A stretch of DNA of 64,000 bases from Anthonomus grandis grandis (lineage: Eukaryota; Arthropoda; Insecta; Coleoptera; Curculionidae). The translations under genes were made by a program, and so were the position numbers. How positions within the stretch are numbered: position 1 is the stretch's first letter; the number at the start of each line of letters is the position of its first letter. The notes under the pieces were generated by a model. The model was given only the letters and a program-made list of their open reading frames with translations, had not been told where the DNA came from and made no database searches. The stretch is from contig NC_065546.1 in the NCBI RefSeq assembly GCF_022605725.1, positions 30,500,227-30,564,226 on the forward strand, read 5' to 3'. Below, piece by piece: positions 34,191 to 45,430 of the stretch.

Positions 34191-34376
34191 ATAACCGCTA
34201 ACACGGTCATACAATTATAATAATATTAGTTACCTGGCAATCACCATTGTCAGGAAATACGTATGACCCAAGTAACTCTGAGCAGTCCTCAGGAGTCCAT
34301 TCCTTTGGCCAAAAACGCATCTGGTAAAACACTGCTGCTGTAAGTCTAGTAGATTCAGCAACATCTCCCACTTTCC

Positions 34377-35480
34377 TTAATTCATATCTATTCGTAGATA
34401 GAATTTTTTTACCTTATATGGCCCCAACCATCCAGACTTAAGTTTCTTTGGCTTAATAACCTCTCTGTTAATAAGTACATAATCACCAACTTTAAAGGTT
34501 TTTTGTACTTTTGCACGTTTATTCACGTACGTATCTTGAATAATTGCATTTTCATCAAGACGTTTCTTTATAAACTGCTTCCATTTCTCCGTCTGAATAG
34601 GCGAAGAAGGCAGTTTATCTTCCGATGATGCATTGTTAATGATACGCCTAATTTCGGGTATCCTGTTATCACATCCAAATAACGTTTGAAGGGGTGTCCT
34701 CCTTTTTATGGTTTTATGAATAATAGAATTGATAATCAGCTGAATACGCGAAACAAGTGCGCTCCATTGAGATGAAATGTCTGCTTGAACACGCAATAAA
34801 TTTGCAATGAAACTCACGTAGCGTTCAGCTTGACCATTAGCTTGGTGTACATATGGAGTAATGAAATGCCACTCTATATTCCATTCACGTAAGAGTTCAT
34901 GGTTCTGGACTGCATGAAGAGAACTACCATTATCTGTTATTATTCGAGCTGGAGTTCCTACAAGATATATTATGTCTATTATGCAATCAGAAATTTTATC
35001 CGTTTTGAGACTCTTCAAGGTGTACAAGAAACAGTATTTAAAAAAACTGTCCACAGCTACGGAAATATGAGCAAAGTCATCTTCAGTCTTAGGTAAAGGT
35101 CCAAAACAATCAATGTGAAAAGTGTTGAATGGAATGTCAAGTTTGTTTATTCAATGGATTTTATAGCTGTATGGTTTAAGGATGCGTTTTCGGGTGAGGC
35201 AGGTTAAGCACGCGTCAATATACTTTTTAATGAATGTCCTCATTCTTGGGAATCAAAAGTGAGAGTTTATACTTAATAATGTCTTATCTAAACCAACATG
35301 AGCTTGACCGTCATGATATTCCTTTAATAAAGCATAATGTGCATTTTTAGGCACAAAGTATTGTGTTACTCTTTCCGAATTTATCTCACTTAAATGGCAC
35401 AGAGTACTACCAATCATACAAAACTGATTTTTATCAAGCTGGCCATTGTTTATTTTTTCTTTAAGTTCCTGAATTTCGCT
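34377..35480 (-). pseudogene. gypsy-like integrase
   Basis: Catalyses insertion of the cDNA. Zinc-binding part: 'HYALLKEYHDGQAHVGL' and 'CLTCLTRK' (about 35340-35190). Core: D in 'HIDCFGPLPKTED', D in 'ARIITDNGSSLH' (about 34925) and E in 'HQANGQAERYVSF' (about 34830). The C-terminal 'VGDYVLINREV' and 'GWLGPYKVKKF' fit the chromatin-binding tail. 35054-34377 is a single open frame of 225 codons. The zinc-finger part upstream lies in other frames with stops (one after 'SHF', one after 'KIH'). All three catalytic acids are present. Confidence 0.92.
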
Positions 35481-35688
35481 GTCTGTACTTTATTGTACAG
35501 ACAACCAACCGTCAGGCATTAGGCTAAACTCTGCTTCGCTTACACCATCAAGAATCTCAAAAATCCGATTCATGCAGACTGATTTTGGTGGATTGCGACT
35601 TAAATAATCCATATACGACATCCGACTACCCGCCCTATGCTCAATAATAAATTTGAAGTCCTGTAGTCCTGTCACGCTTATACTGAGA

Positions 35689-35981
35689 CAAAAACAAAGG
35701 TAAGGACACAAAGTCACGGTCTCATCCAATCTGTATAATTTATTAAAAAAGCTTAAGAGCTACACGTGTTTCGCTCCTGTCTTTACAACGTCATTACAAC
35801 GTTGTAATGTGATCTGTGTAGGTCTAGGCCTGATGATGCTCCGACAGGAGCGAAACACGTGTAGCTTTTAAGCTTTTTTAATAAATTATATGGATTGGAT
35901 GAGACCGTGACTTTGTGTCCTTACCTTTGTTTTTGTTTTCGTTTGGTCTCTTAGAGAAAAATGGATGATACGTTTCTATTA
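35689..35981. mobile_element. foldback insertion with hammerhead motif and 12-bp TSD
   Basis: CTTATACTGAGA flanks the insert on both sides (35677-35688 and 35982-35993). The two halves are inverted copies of a Penelope-type terminal sequence: GGACACAAAGTCACGGTCTC on the left against GAGACCGTGACTTTGTGTCC on the right. The right half continues into GGTCTCTTAGAGAAAAATGG, the counterpart of the 5' region of the Penelope-like element at 57.6 kb. It is a small inverted-repeat derivative of that class with no coding capacity. Confidence 0.88.
35826..35867 (+). ncRNA. hammerhead-ribozyme motif (Penelope-type, copy 1)
   Basis: CTGATGA at 35830-35836; stem II GCTCC/GGAGC with loop GACA (35838-35851); GAAA at 35852-35855; a palindromic stem III ACAC/GTGT (35855-35862); predicted cleavage after A35863; and stem I AGGC/GCTT. 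Every conserved core base of a type-I hammerhead is present. The self-complementary stem III is the form expected to act as a dimer. Activity is inferred from the fold only. Confidence 0.75.
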
Positions 35982-36510
35982 CTTATACTGAGAGCTTTTA
36001 ATTGAAATACAATCTGTGACCAATTTGAATGGAATACCTACAAAATAGTGTCTAAAGTGTTTCAGTGCGTAAACCACAGCCAACGTTTCCAACTCGTATG
36101 AGTGGTAAGGTGACTCGGTATCAGATGTGGCTTTACTATAATATGCAACAACACGCTTAATCCCATCATGAATTTGTCAGATGATGGCTCCAAAACCATG
36201 ACTACTGGCATCCGTATGCAGCTCGATAGGAAGATTGAGATCAAATATGGCTAAAACCGGTTCATTTGACTAAATATTAATGACATATTCAAAAGCCTTA
36301 GATTGTTTATCACCCCAGCACCAAGGTTCATCTTTCTTTAGTAAATGTGATATTGGTCTGGTTTTAACTGAAAATTCGGGAACAAACAACAAAAAGACCT
36401 AAAAACTGGCACACTTCTTTAACATTTGTCGGGGGTGACAGAGACGTTAGAGCCAATGTTTTTGAAGGGCTGGGTTTCACGTCACCTTTGCAAATTAATC
36501 TACCTAAATA

Positions 36511-38197
36511 CTAAATTTTTTCTTTTAAGAAACTACATTTATTCATATTCATGGAAAATCCGTGAGATCTTGAAGTCACAAAAACTTTTCGTAGATTTGT
36601 TATGCCTTCTTCAAGGGTAGCAGACGGAATCAGAATATCGTCTAAATACACCAAAACTAAACCTTTTGTAATTTCATCCTGTAAAGCAAGATTTATCGCC
36701 CTTTGAAAAATGGAGGGGGCATTCGAGAGGCCAAATGGCATACGCAAATACTCGTACTGGCCGTCGAGTGTAATAAATGCTAATTGTTCTACCAATTCAT
36801 GATGAACTTTAATTTGATGGAAGCCAGCGGTCTTATTTCCACTACTACTAGTAAATATATCTTGAAATTCATGAAATAATAAATCAAGTTGATTTTGAAC
36901 TAAATCCAAACCCAATTCAGGGGACTGAAAATGTAAAGACGGTACACACTGATTGTACGTAAATATTATGCCTAGAATGCTCAAAAAATCTAATCCTATT
37001 ATAATATCCCAACATATTACGTCATTCGGAACAACAAATATTTTCAGCACAAAAACTTCTTTATTTAAAAATATTTTAGTTTCGATAGTATATTTGGAAT
37101 GAAACGAATTATCATTGCCTACTTTCTTGATTAATTTTTGTTTCAAAATATGCAACGAAGATATTTCCTTAGCTTTATCTTCGCGAATAAGCGAAACCTG
37201 AGCGCCTGTATCTAATAATACTTCATCAAAAGTCCCGCTGATATTAAGAGAATATAAACAAAACTTATCAATATTTTTATTTTGTGTAGCTGATGACTTA
37301 CAAACATTAATGTGTTTGGATTCGTCACTTCTTTTATCCTGGCGCAATCCTTTAAAACAATTCTTAAAAGAATGTCCAGTTTTCTTGCAAAAACTACAAC
37401 TATTTATTGGATCATTAAAGGATTTCGGAGTACTGGGAGTGATATCCCGTTCACGTTTTACATCTCGCTCTGGATAAGATATTTTTCGGTTGCCTAGTTT
37501 TCCACATTTAAAGCATTTGATATTATTTATATTACCAGATGAGACATTATCGTGATTATGAGCAATATTAACACCTTTCTTTTGGTTATCACATCGATTA
37601 TTTGGTTTAGACTGAATACGTGATAAATGAGCAATCAAAGAAGTCGTATTTTCATGACCTGACTGTGTTAGTTGTGCCTGCAAAACAGAATCTTTTACCC
37701 CAAGACAAATTAAACTTATCAGCTGTTCTTGAGAAAAAGTTACACGCAAAAAAATTATTTTTTGTAGTTTCATGCCACCATAAAAGCCATAAGATGGACA
37801 TCCATCAGAAGTAAACATTATTGCGTCATGTGCTAATTTTCCAAAATTAGTACAACCCGCAAAGCTTTCACATAAATCTCGCTTTAGGTTAACCCAAGAA
37901 CGGCGATCTATAGGAGCCCAATTAGAAAACCACTCACCTGCCTTTCCTTCAAAACAGTTTGCAATTCTGCCCATAAGAATACCAACATAAATCAGTAGCC
38001 AACTCAGAAATATCATCAACCCATCTTTGCGGTTCGTCTCTTCCAGGCACAAAAGTAGGTAACTTTATAGAGTCACTAGCATAAGACACAGAGGGTACAT
38101 TACCAGGAACGCTATTACTTGCTCGCGAATCCACTCGGTCCTATAGGCCACGTAATAAAGTCTCTAAAGTGGACACAACCGAATTTTCTTCCCCCAT
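36511..38197 (-). pseudogene. gypsy-like gag-protease-RT with internal deletion
   Basis: The gag start is probably ATG at 38197 ('MGEENSV'), with TAG after 'LLRGL'. Capsid-like sequence follows ('GEWFSNWAPIDRRSW', 'ESFAGCTNF'). Two zinc knuckles: one decayed ('CFKCGKLGNRKIS') and one intact ('CSFCKKTGHSFKNC'). Protease: 'VLLDTGAQVSLI' (about 37215). Then 'DLLFHEFQDIF', after which about 100 residues that should hold the first half of RT are missing, and the frame goes straight on to 'GFHQIKVHHE', 'YLRMPFGLSNAP' and the active site 'LVYLDDILI' (about 36640). The 38052-36511 frame is 513 codons long without a stop, despite the deletion. Confidence 0.9.
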
Positions 38198-38342
38198 TTT
38201 AGTACACACTATAATTTTAACGTTTGGAACGCCACACAAAAATTATTAACACATAAATAAATTATGATAGGGATAACTGCACAATGCACAATATAAATAG
38301 CAATACGGCACATATATTTGGGATTCTTTATTCCACTTCTTA

Positions 38343-38612
38343 TGTTAGAGAAAAATATTATTTTTACAGAAGACGCAACAGCCAAGACAACAACCGTTTC
38401 AAACAAGGCACGTAGTTATTCTATACTGATCGCTGGTAAATATCTCTGTTATTTTTACCAACGCATTGCATTGTTTAGAATCCACTACCTGGACTTGCTC
38501 ATATTATTATTAATATAATAATAAGCTTGTATATCTATCTCAATATTATAATAAATTAAATAATAACATAGAACTACAAGATTATTAACAAAAATATCGC
38601 TTGACGCTAACA
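38343..38612 (-). repeat. 5' LTR
   Basis: 270 bp, TGTTAG...CTAACA on the + strand; pairs with 33531-33816. It is flanked on the right by the TGGAT target duplicate. Confidence 0.93.
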
Positions 38613-38639
38613 TGGATCTTGTTTTTTATTTTGTGGAAA

Positions 38640-38960
38640 GTCAATTTTACTTTTTATGTATTTTATTGCCTTCTTTTCTTTTTTTTTATTGATTTGTCTG
38701 TTTTTTATTTTATGTATATTGTGTTTTATTTGTCTACAGTTATTTATTTTATAATTCTACATTTTTTGTTTTTTTTATGTTCTTCACAAAAAAAAACATT
38801 TTTTTTTAATTGTTACTAATGCCAGTCTTTTTTTCGAAATTTCTAATTATGGGTATAGGAACCTGATGATGCCACAATAAAATAGCGAAACGTTGGATAG
38901 ATAATTGATAAAGTTACTTTTATTCAAATTTCCGATCCCTAAAACCACAAAAAACATCTA
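38640..38960 (+). repeat. Penelope-type 3' region with decayed hammerhead motif
   Basis: A T-rich stretch followed by CCTGATGATGCC...GCGAAACGTTGG and then a tail to CCGATCCC. This is the same layout as the Penelope-like terminal region at 51.2-51.5 kb. Core elements CTGATGA (38863-38869) and GAAAC (38887-38891) are kept, but stem II between them pairs only at its first two positions and stem I is not convincing. Confidence 0.5.
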
Positions 38961-41900
38961 TTACTGTTAATATTATGAATAGTTCTTGAGTCTTAAATAA
39001 ATCGTGGGTATGCAAACCCATAACAAGTTTTTCATTTATATAAGTACATTACAAAGACGAATGATAAATACATTAATAAAAACTAAGCCAGAAAAAAACT
39101 AAATATTTAATTTTAACGTCGACAATCTAAGCTTTTGATGAATTAATCCAGAACATATAATTTCTAACCCATGAAACTGTCAAAACTTGTTTACGTCACC
39201 AGTTGAAACCAATAAGTAACTTCATTCCTACATTGAAGTTAAACAGGATTAACTGTTTTTATTGAACTTCGAAACTTTTGAACTTAAACTATTGCGAAAC
39301 TTTCCTAATATAGTATGGTTGGGTTAACGGATGTGGAAAACTGTATTATTTGTCCCAATTCGGGAGTCATTTAAAGGGTTATTTTATATCTATATAGCTA
39401 AAAAATTAAGTTCCCTTACTACTTTGAAATATTAACCAGGCAAAAATGGGAGAATCCGGTTGAATTGCGAGGCATTCGCGATGCGAAGAACCGCATAAAT
39501 AATGCTTATTTCCACTTTTTTTCAAGTAACCAAGGACCCTTTTGTGCCTGGCAGATAAAAATAAGAATAATATATTGCCTCGGCTCTAAATCGAAATCAA
39601 TATAAGAATTCGTCGTTGGTTTCTAGGTTGTTTAAATCCGTCTTATATTCTGCAAGAAAACAATAGAAAATTGAACCGGGGCGTGCTGCACTGGATTCTG
39701 CATAAGACCCTTTGTCTGGTGTCATCCCTTTTTATGTCTCTTTTTAGTTTTGAAAATTGCATGGGGGACAAAAAGGTTGTTTTATTAAAAGTTTAAGGAG
39801 AAAATTTTAAATTGGCACACTTTCCTTGGGTCTTATTAATATCGGGTTTACATCGGTTTGCACCGGCTGTTTCTTATGTGACCAATAACAAACAGACCGT
39901 TAAAATTTAATGGCCTTTTAATTCAAAATCAGTTGCACGGACACCATTGTACTAGTTTTTGTCTACAGGTTTTTTGTCAGTCCCTTATTTCTGGTACAAC
40001 ATGATAATATCGCATTTCATTTAGGGCTTTTGGCATTGCCTGGTTATATTTATTACTTATGTCATATCATATAACTAATAAGAATTTTATTTATATAAAA
40101 TTGTTTTTTTTCTTTTTGCAATTTCGTTATTAATAATCAAACAGTTAATAATAAATAACTTTGGTCTGGTTTACCATGACTAAGGAAAATAGGAGAAAAA
40201 GGTCCGTAAATTTTACTATGAGGGAACATAATCTACTGTTTTCATTGCATTTGTTAAGTCCTGTATTAAATTTTATTTAAATTAATTTTTTTACCACGCA
40301 AGTTATGTGCAAGAACCCTATAGTACATACAAGCATTTATTTGAAGCATAAGTAGTATCATCATACTTTATTTTTTATTTTCTTAGGAGGTTTTATAGAA
40401 TTTAGGAGTCACTGTCTATGTCACTGTTATGTGTCTATTGTCATAAAGTAATGTACTACTAATCTTATATCTTAATCTTAATCTACTAATTTTATATTTA
40501 AAATAAAACTTTTTAAAAGGCATTCTGCTGGTTTGAGTTTCTAATTGGCGCTGCGAACAAAATAGTGCTACAAGTCTTTCTAACGATATTCATTGAGATT
40601 TAGTGTATTTTAATACCTTGAGCACTATATACAACTTTAACTTTTCTTAGAACATTGAAAGACTAGAATTAGTAAACAACAACTTTGTTTGAGTTTAACA
40701 TGTGCTCAGGGGCAAGGGGGTTGTTTTGTTTACAAACATATTCATCGATTTTCTGTTGTCAAGTTTACACGCATTTTCAAGAGAGGAAATTTTCAGCTTT
40801 ATATCAACACATATTATAATGTTAATTTAACTTATTGATGTTAGATTTTGGATTAAACATAAAAAGTAGAAATAGATATATGTTATTCTAAGTGGAAAAA
40901 AAACATCAAAGCAAAAAAAAATATTATCATTCTTATTCCTAAAACCGTTTCTAAAAAATTTGAAATGGCAACAACGCAAGCAAAAGCTGATGTCATCTTG
41001 TGAAATGTCATCTTAACAAACGGCCTTGTGCTTACATTCGGCATTTGTAAAGTTTTGTGTTTTTTCTTTAGTTTTTAGTTGAAAAAGGTTGATTCATTTC
41101 AGTGTTTTCGTAAATTGTTCCGATAATAAACACTTGTGCTATTTGTGTCGCACCATAGGAAAAAGGCGACTTAAACCGATATTTTTACAAGTAAATACCG
41201 ATATAGTCAAGGGTTGTCAAGTTACTTTAATAAAGAGATCATCTAAAGAGTTCATAAGTGGTAATATTTTTTTTACAGCATAATATTATCATGTAAATAT
41301 TTTTTGACGACGTCGCTGGTAAAGATTACTTATCTCGGTGAAATCAACAATGCGCTCGAGCGGCGTTGCGATGCTGTTGTTTTTTTCTCTAATATACATT
41401 ATTTAATTTTTAATGATTTATAGAGTATCTTATTATATTTTATAAAAAAAGATGCTTCATATTTTATTGTAGAAGAGTAATATTATTTTGCGGCTATCAA
41501 AATAAGTGAAAAATTTTTATGATATAAACTTTGTTTTTTTACGATTTCTACATAAGCATGTGGCATCATTACATCAGAGATGTTTCAAGCAAACAAATTG
41601 GCCATAGTTTCATAGTAATGCTAATTCTAGCCTTTCAATGCTCCAAGTGTCTTTTCTTCTGTCTCTATTGGTAATCATTGCCTAAGAAGTCAAGGAAGAA
41701 GAACGAAACTCAATGGGGTAAAACTCTGGCAAACCTTTCATCTTAGAAGAAGCCGTTGAACCCTAAGACTTCAAGTACTTTTTCTGCAATCAGCAGATTG
41801 ATCCAGAAAAAGTATTTTGTGAAAAAATCTTTGAAAAAATGGTTCTTCATGTCGCTTTTCATGTAAATAACTACTAAAATTGCTTTAATTTACAATTTGA

Positions 41901-42195
41901 AAAGTATCTTAGTTGCTAATAAAAAAAGACTAGGCTTAGAAGCAAAGAAATCTGAAAAAAATTATTAGCATATAAAAGTAAAGGCGATTTTAAATTAGCT
42001 ATTTATTTTTTACAAAGAGTAAATCGAAATATTCAAAGTGAAAATATACATAAAAATTCAAAATATATTTTAACTACTTAAGCTAAAAATGTATCCTGTT
42101 TTTATGTCATTAATTGAAGGGAAACCAATCAGTTTTCAACTTAACGAAAAATCATTGTCATTTAACAAAACAAAGTCAACCATTCCATAATACAA
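38961..42195. other. no gene recognised
   Basis: Over 3 kb with no long frame or element ends. ATTGGCGCTGCGAAC near 40544 resembles the primer-binding site after an LTR but has no partner. The 64-codon frame 41089-41283 ('HLCYLCRTIGKRRLK') has a C-x2-C pair and no recognised family. Confidence 0.4.
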
Positions 42196-42480
42196 TGTGG
42201 GCTTGCGCTCATGTATACAGCATCAGTATCCTCAGTTTTAAGTTTCTTTACATATCAATTTAATCAAGGTCGTTCTTTCAGCTCTATAAATTCATACAAG
42301 GCCGCAATTCCTGAAATTTTGGGACCAAGTCTATATGAGGATTTTGGAGTGAAAAGATATTTTAAGGGTTTAAGCTCGCTGCGGCCTCGTTTACCCAAGT
42401 ATAGCAGTACTTATAATCTACAAGTTCTTCTGAGTTATAATAAAACGATCATCCAAAAATCCACTTAATTTTGAGAACTT
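42196..42480 (+). pseudogene. tyrosine recombinase, N-terminal half
   Basis: The frame reads 'SVSSVLSFFTYQFNQGRSFS', 'INSYKAAIPEILGP', 'VKRYFKGLSSLRPRLPKYSS' and 'NLQVLLSYN'. This is the SAM-like/core-binding part of tyrosine recombinases of the DIRS/Ngaro/Crypton type, which integrate by strand exchange rather than DDE chemistry. The gene breaks off at the TIR element beginning at 42488, and its catalytic half is found at 48440. The start used is the first in-frame Met near the visible homology; the true N-terminus is unknown. Confidence 0.75.
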
Positions 42481-43187
42481 AATATATACGCCAGGGCAGT
42501 TAGCAAAAATAGGAGAAGTTTTTGCAATCAAGCTGAATTTTTTACAGATGCTAGTACTCATCAAGAGTACTTTGTAAAAAAAGTTACACCTTCTCGGAGG
42601 CTTGCTTTTTCCGCCATGTTAAATTAAAAATGGCGGCTGGTGCTATTCTTAAAAAAATCGTAACTTATTTATTACCAGATTTTCGTATAGTAAAAAACAT
42701 TATCTTTATTTTTAACTAGAGAATAAGACAAAAATATAAAACTACTTTGACAGGTCATATTTTTACCAAAATAAGAAAATAAAAAAATCAAAAAGCTTTT
42801 CTTCAACTTTTAGCCAACCGTACTCTTTACCAAAAAAAGTTAAAATATGTGGAGTCTTTTATGCGTTTTTGTTTTAATTTAAGAACAATCGCCAAATTTA
42901 TGATAGGTACTTTATGAGATAGAGTTAAAAAGCGCATACAAAATTCCAAAAAAAAAAAATAAAAATAATAAAACTTATGCAGGATGTAATTTTACTTCTT
43001 GTTTGATTTATTTATGTAGCAAAATATTTTGTAACAAATACACTAAAAACAAAAATATGTTTATAACAAAAACAGTTTGGTTTTAACTTATAAAAGAAAT
43101 ATAAACATTAAAAAAAAACATTGTTATTCTTAATAATAAGGAACATTATACAGGGTGGCCATTTGAAAACGAAACAGAGCCTATTTT

Positions 43188-44884
43188 TTTTTTTTTTTTT
43201 AAGTACTTTATTGTCGAAAATTTGATACAAGTACAAGAATTTTATTGACAAAGCTTCATAAAATAAATACAATCAAATTAGATTTTACAAAACAAATATA
43301 AAAAATTTTTATACAACATATAAAATGCCTAAAAAAAAAGCAAGAGAAAAATGTTTATAAAACAAAACAAAATCTTTATAAAACAAAATATATCCATGTA
43401 GACAAAGGTAGCAGAGATAAAGAGACACATAAAGGTATGTTCAAAATTAAAATTAACAGATTAAAAGCTTAGCATCTACTACACAACATCCTCAGCCTTA
43501 AAAAAGTCTTCAATCGAATAAAAGGCTTTTAGAAGCAAATATGACTTCAGTTTACAACGAAACTGGCGCAAAGACTAAACACTTTTTAATTCCACGCTAA
43601 TGTGATTATGAATCATTAAACCGCGATATATAAATGAATCTTTGATAGATGTAAAATGAGGAATAGGAAGGGGAATATTATTAATCTGTCTGGTAGGATA
43701 ACTGTGATGTCGGATTGGAAAATTGTTCTTATTTTTGAATATTAAACATGCAGTTTCCAAAATAAATAATGATGGTAGGGTCAAAATACGGCTCTCTTTG
43801 AAAAGATTACCACAATGCATTCTAGAATGGGCCTTAAATAAACTTCTGACAGCCCTCTTTTGCAGCACAAAAACAGACTAAAACAGATAATTTGAACATG
43901 CACCCCAAAATGGAAGAGCATACCTTAAATGCGACTCGAACAAAGCAAAGTATACATCACGAGTAACATCTCTCCCCAGTTCATGAACGGTTGCCCTAAC
44001 AGAGAAGCAGCCAGAAGCAAGTTTTTTGTTTAACTTTATTATATAGTCAGAAAACTTTAAATCTTTATCAATGACTAAACCAAGAAATGCAGAATTGTCT
44101 ACCATGTCCAATGCGTTCTCACCAAAATCAAGACAGTCAGCTTGAAAATTGAAAATAATAATATGGGACTTTGACATATTTAAGCAAAGTTGATTGGAAT
44201 CACACCATTGCTTTAATTTCAGGAGATCGGCTGCAACATCTCTGACAAGCTGCTTAGGATCTTTATTCGACCATAAAACCGTTGTGTCGTCAGCAAACAA
44301 TGTAAAATGTCCACATATGCTAAGAGTAATAAGATCACTAACGTATACAAGAAATAGAAGGGGACCAAGAACTGACCCCTGTGGAACACCACAATCCACA
44401 GACTCCCTACCAGAAAAGTCACCATTAAGGTACACAGACTGCTCGCGACCAGACAAATAGCACTCAAACCACTTCAGTGCAACACCCCTAACTCCATAAG
44501 CAGAAAGCTTCTGAAGCAGTATCCTATGACTCACACAATCAAAAGCTTTGGACAAGTCACAGAACACGGCCGCAGTCGCCTCTCTTCCATTAACACCCTG
44601 GAGAAGTTTGGACAAGAAATTAACCATAGCGTCAGAGGTGCTTTTCCCTGATAGAAAACCAAATTGTTCATCTCGAAGAACCCCTTCCCCCAGAAGAAAC
44701 CTTAAAAGACGCTCCTTCATAAGTCTTTCAATTAACTTAAATAAAGTAGACAAAATTGAAATCGGCCTATAGTTGGATGGACTAAAACGATCACCACCCT
44801 TATAAAGAGGCAAAATTTTTGCTAATTTTAGGCAAAGAGGAAATGTACCCGACTGAAATGAAATATTAATAGCATCAGAAAGAG
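43188..44884 (-). mobile_element. 5'-truncated LINE inside the mariner left TIR
   Basis: The poly(T) run at 43184-43200 is the poly(A) tail of a - strand LINE, with AATAAA signals just inside it. The undisturbed right arm shows that the host sequence was 'AGAGCCTATTTTGGGTCCC'. Here AGAGCCTATTTT (43176-43187) precedes the LINE and AGAGCCTGAATTTT (44881-44894) follows it, so these are probably a target duplication with later change. Confidence 0.88.
43490..44884 (-). pseudogene. LINE RT, nearly open
   Basis: Reverse transcriptase of a CR1/jockey-like LINE. 44884-44813 starts within RT ('ALSDAINISFQSGTFP'). 44813-43878 holds 'NYRPISILSTLFKLIERLMK', motif A 'FCDLSKAFDCVSHRILL', motif B 'GVPQGSVLGPLLFLVY', the active site 'FTLFADDTTVL' and 'SAFLGLVIDKDLKFSDYI'. 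A single TAG (43875-43877) separates it from the tail (43868-43575), which runs 'RAVRSLFKAHSRMHCGN' and 'NNIPLPIPHFTSIKDS'; the last part ('KSYLLLKAFYSIEDFF') follows a second stop near 43578. The catalytic FADD is intact. The sister copy at 51.5-53.8 kb has lost it. Confidence 0.93.
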
Positions 44885-45430
44885 CCTGAATTTTGGGTCC
44901 CTCGGAACATTTGGGAAAAAATTCTCGGACCCGTTAATTTTTGATTCAAGGAGAAACCATTTTTTTGCTAGTTTCGCCCCCCTGAGGGCAAAGCCCTAGC
45001 GGGGGTGACAAGGGCCCCCAAAATTTTAAATGGAACGGAGGGTCGAGTGATACCTTATTTTGAAGGTATTTTTATGTGGATTATAACCCTAAAGTTTTAA
45101 ATCGTTACTATTTGCCTAGTCGATACAGGAGCTAATAAAAGTTACAAAAACATGTCAAAACTTTTTATGAAAAAAATGCTTGTAAATTTAGCAGTTAAAT
45201 AAATAAAAAAAATGTTGTTCTCCTACATTGTGAACCGTACTTTCTGTTGTTTTTTTTTTAATACCCGTATGTATCTATGACAATTCTGCAAGGGAACTCT
45301 TGGTTATTGTTGAGACTGTTATTATAGCAACATTTTGAAGTTTAATAGTGGTTGTCAATTACTGCTGTCAGATCATAGTGTGTCAAACAAATAGCTCTTT
45401 AAAGTTAGTAAGTTACAAATATGACAGATA

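Larger units (their letters stand above)
35490..36510 (-). pseudogene. gypsy-like RT end/RNase H region, interrupted
   Basis: This region would encode the end of RT and RNase H. Recognisable pieces include 'IEHRAGSRMSYMDYLSRNP' (35655-35590, the end of RNase H) and fragments such as 'IIVKPHLIPSHLTTHTSWKR' around 36150. A 293-bp insertion at 35689-35981 splits it, and frameshifts are numerous. Confidence 0.72.
33531..38612 (-). mobile_element. full-length gypsy-like LTR element with 5-bp TSD
   Basis: Both LTRs (33531-33816 and 38343-38612) start TGTTAG and end CTAACA on the + strand. They are flanked by TGGAT on the left (33526-33530) and TGGAT on the right (38613-38617), a 5-bp target duplication. 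Internal coding (gag, protease, RT, integrase) is on the - strand, so 38343-38612 is the 5' LTR. The element has an RT deletion, several frame breaks and a 293-bp foldback insertion. Confidence 0.94.

Noticed and set aside
41300..41400. A third, diverged LTR of the 33.5-38.6 kb gypsy-like element
   Set aside because: GCGTTGCGATGCTGTTG and TTTTTCTCTAA resemble parts of that LTR, but the order and the rest of the sequence do not align.
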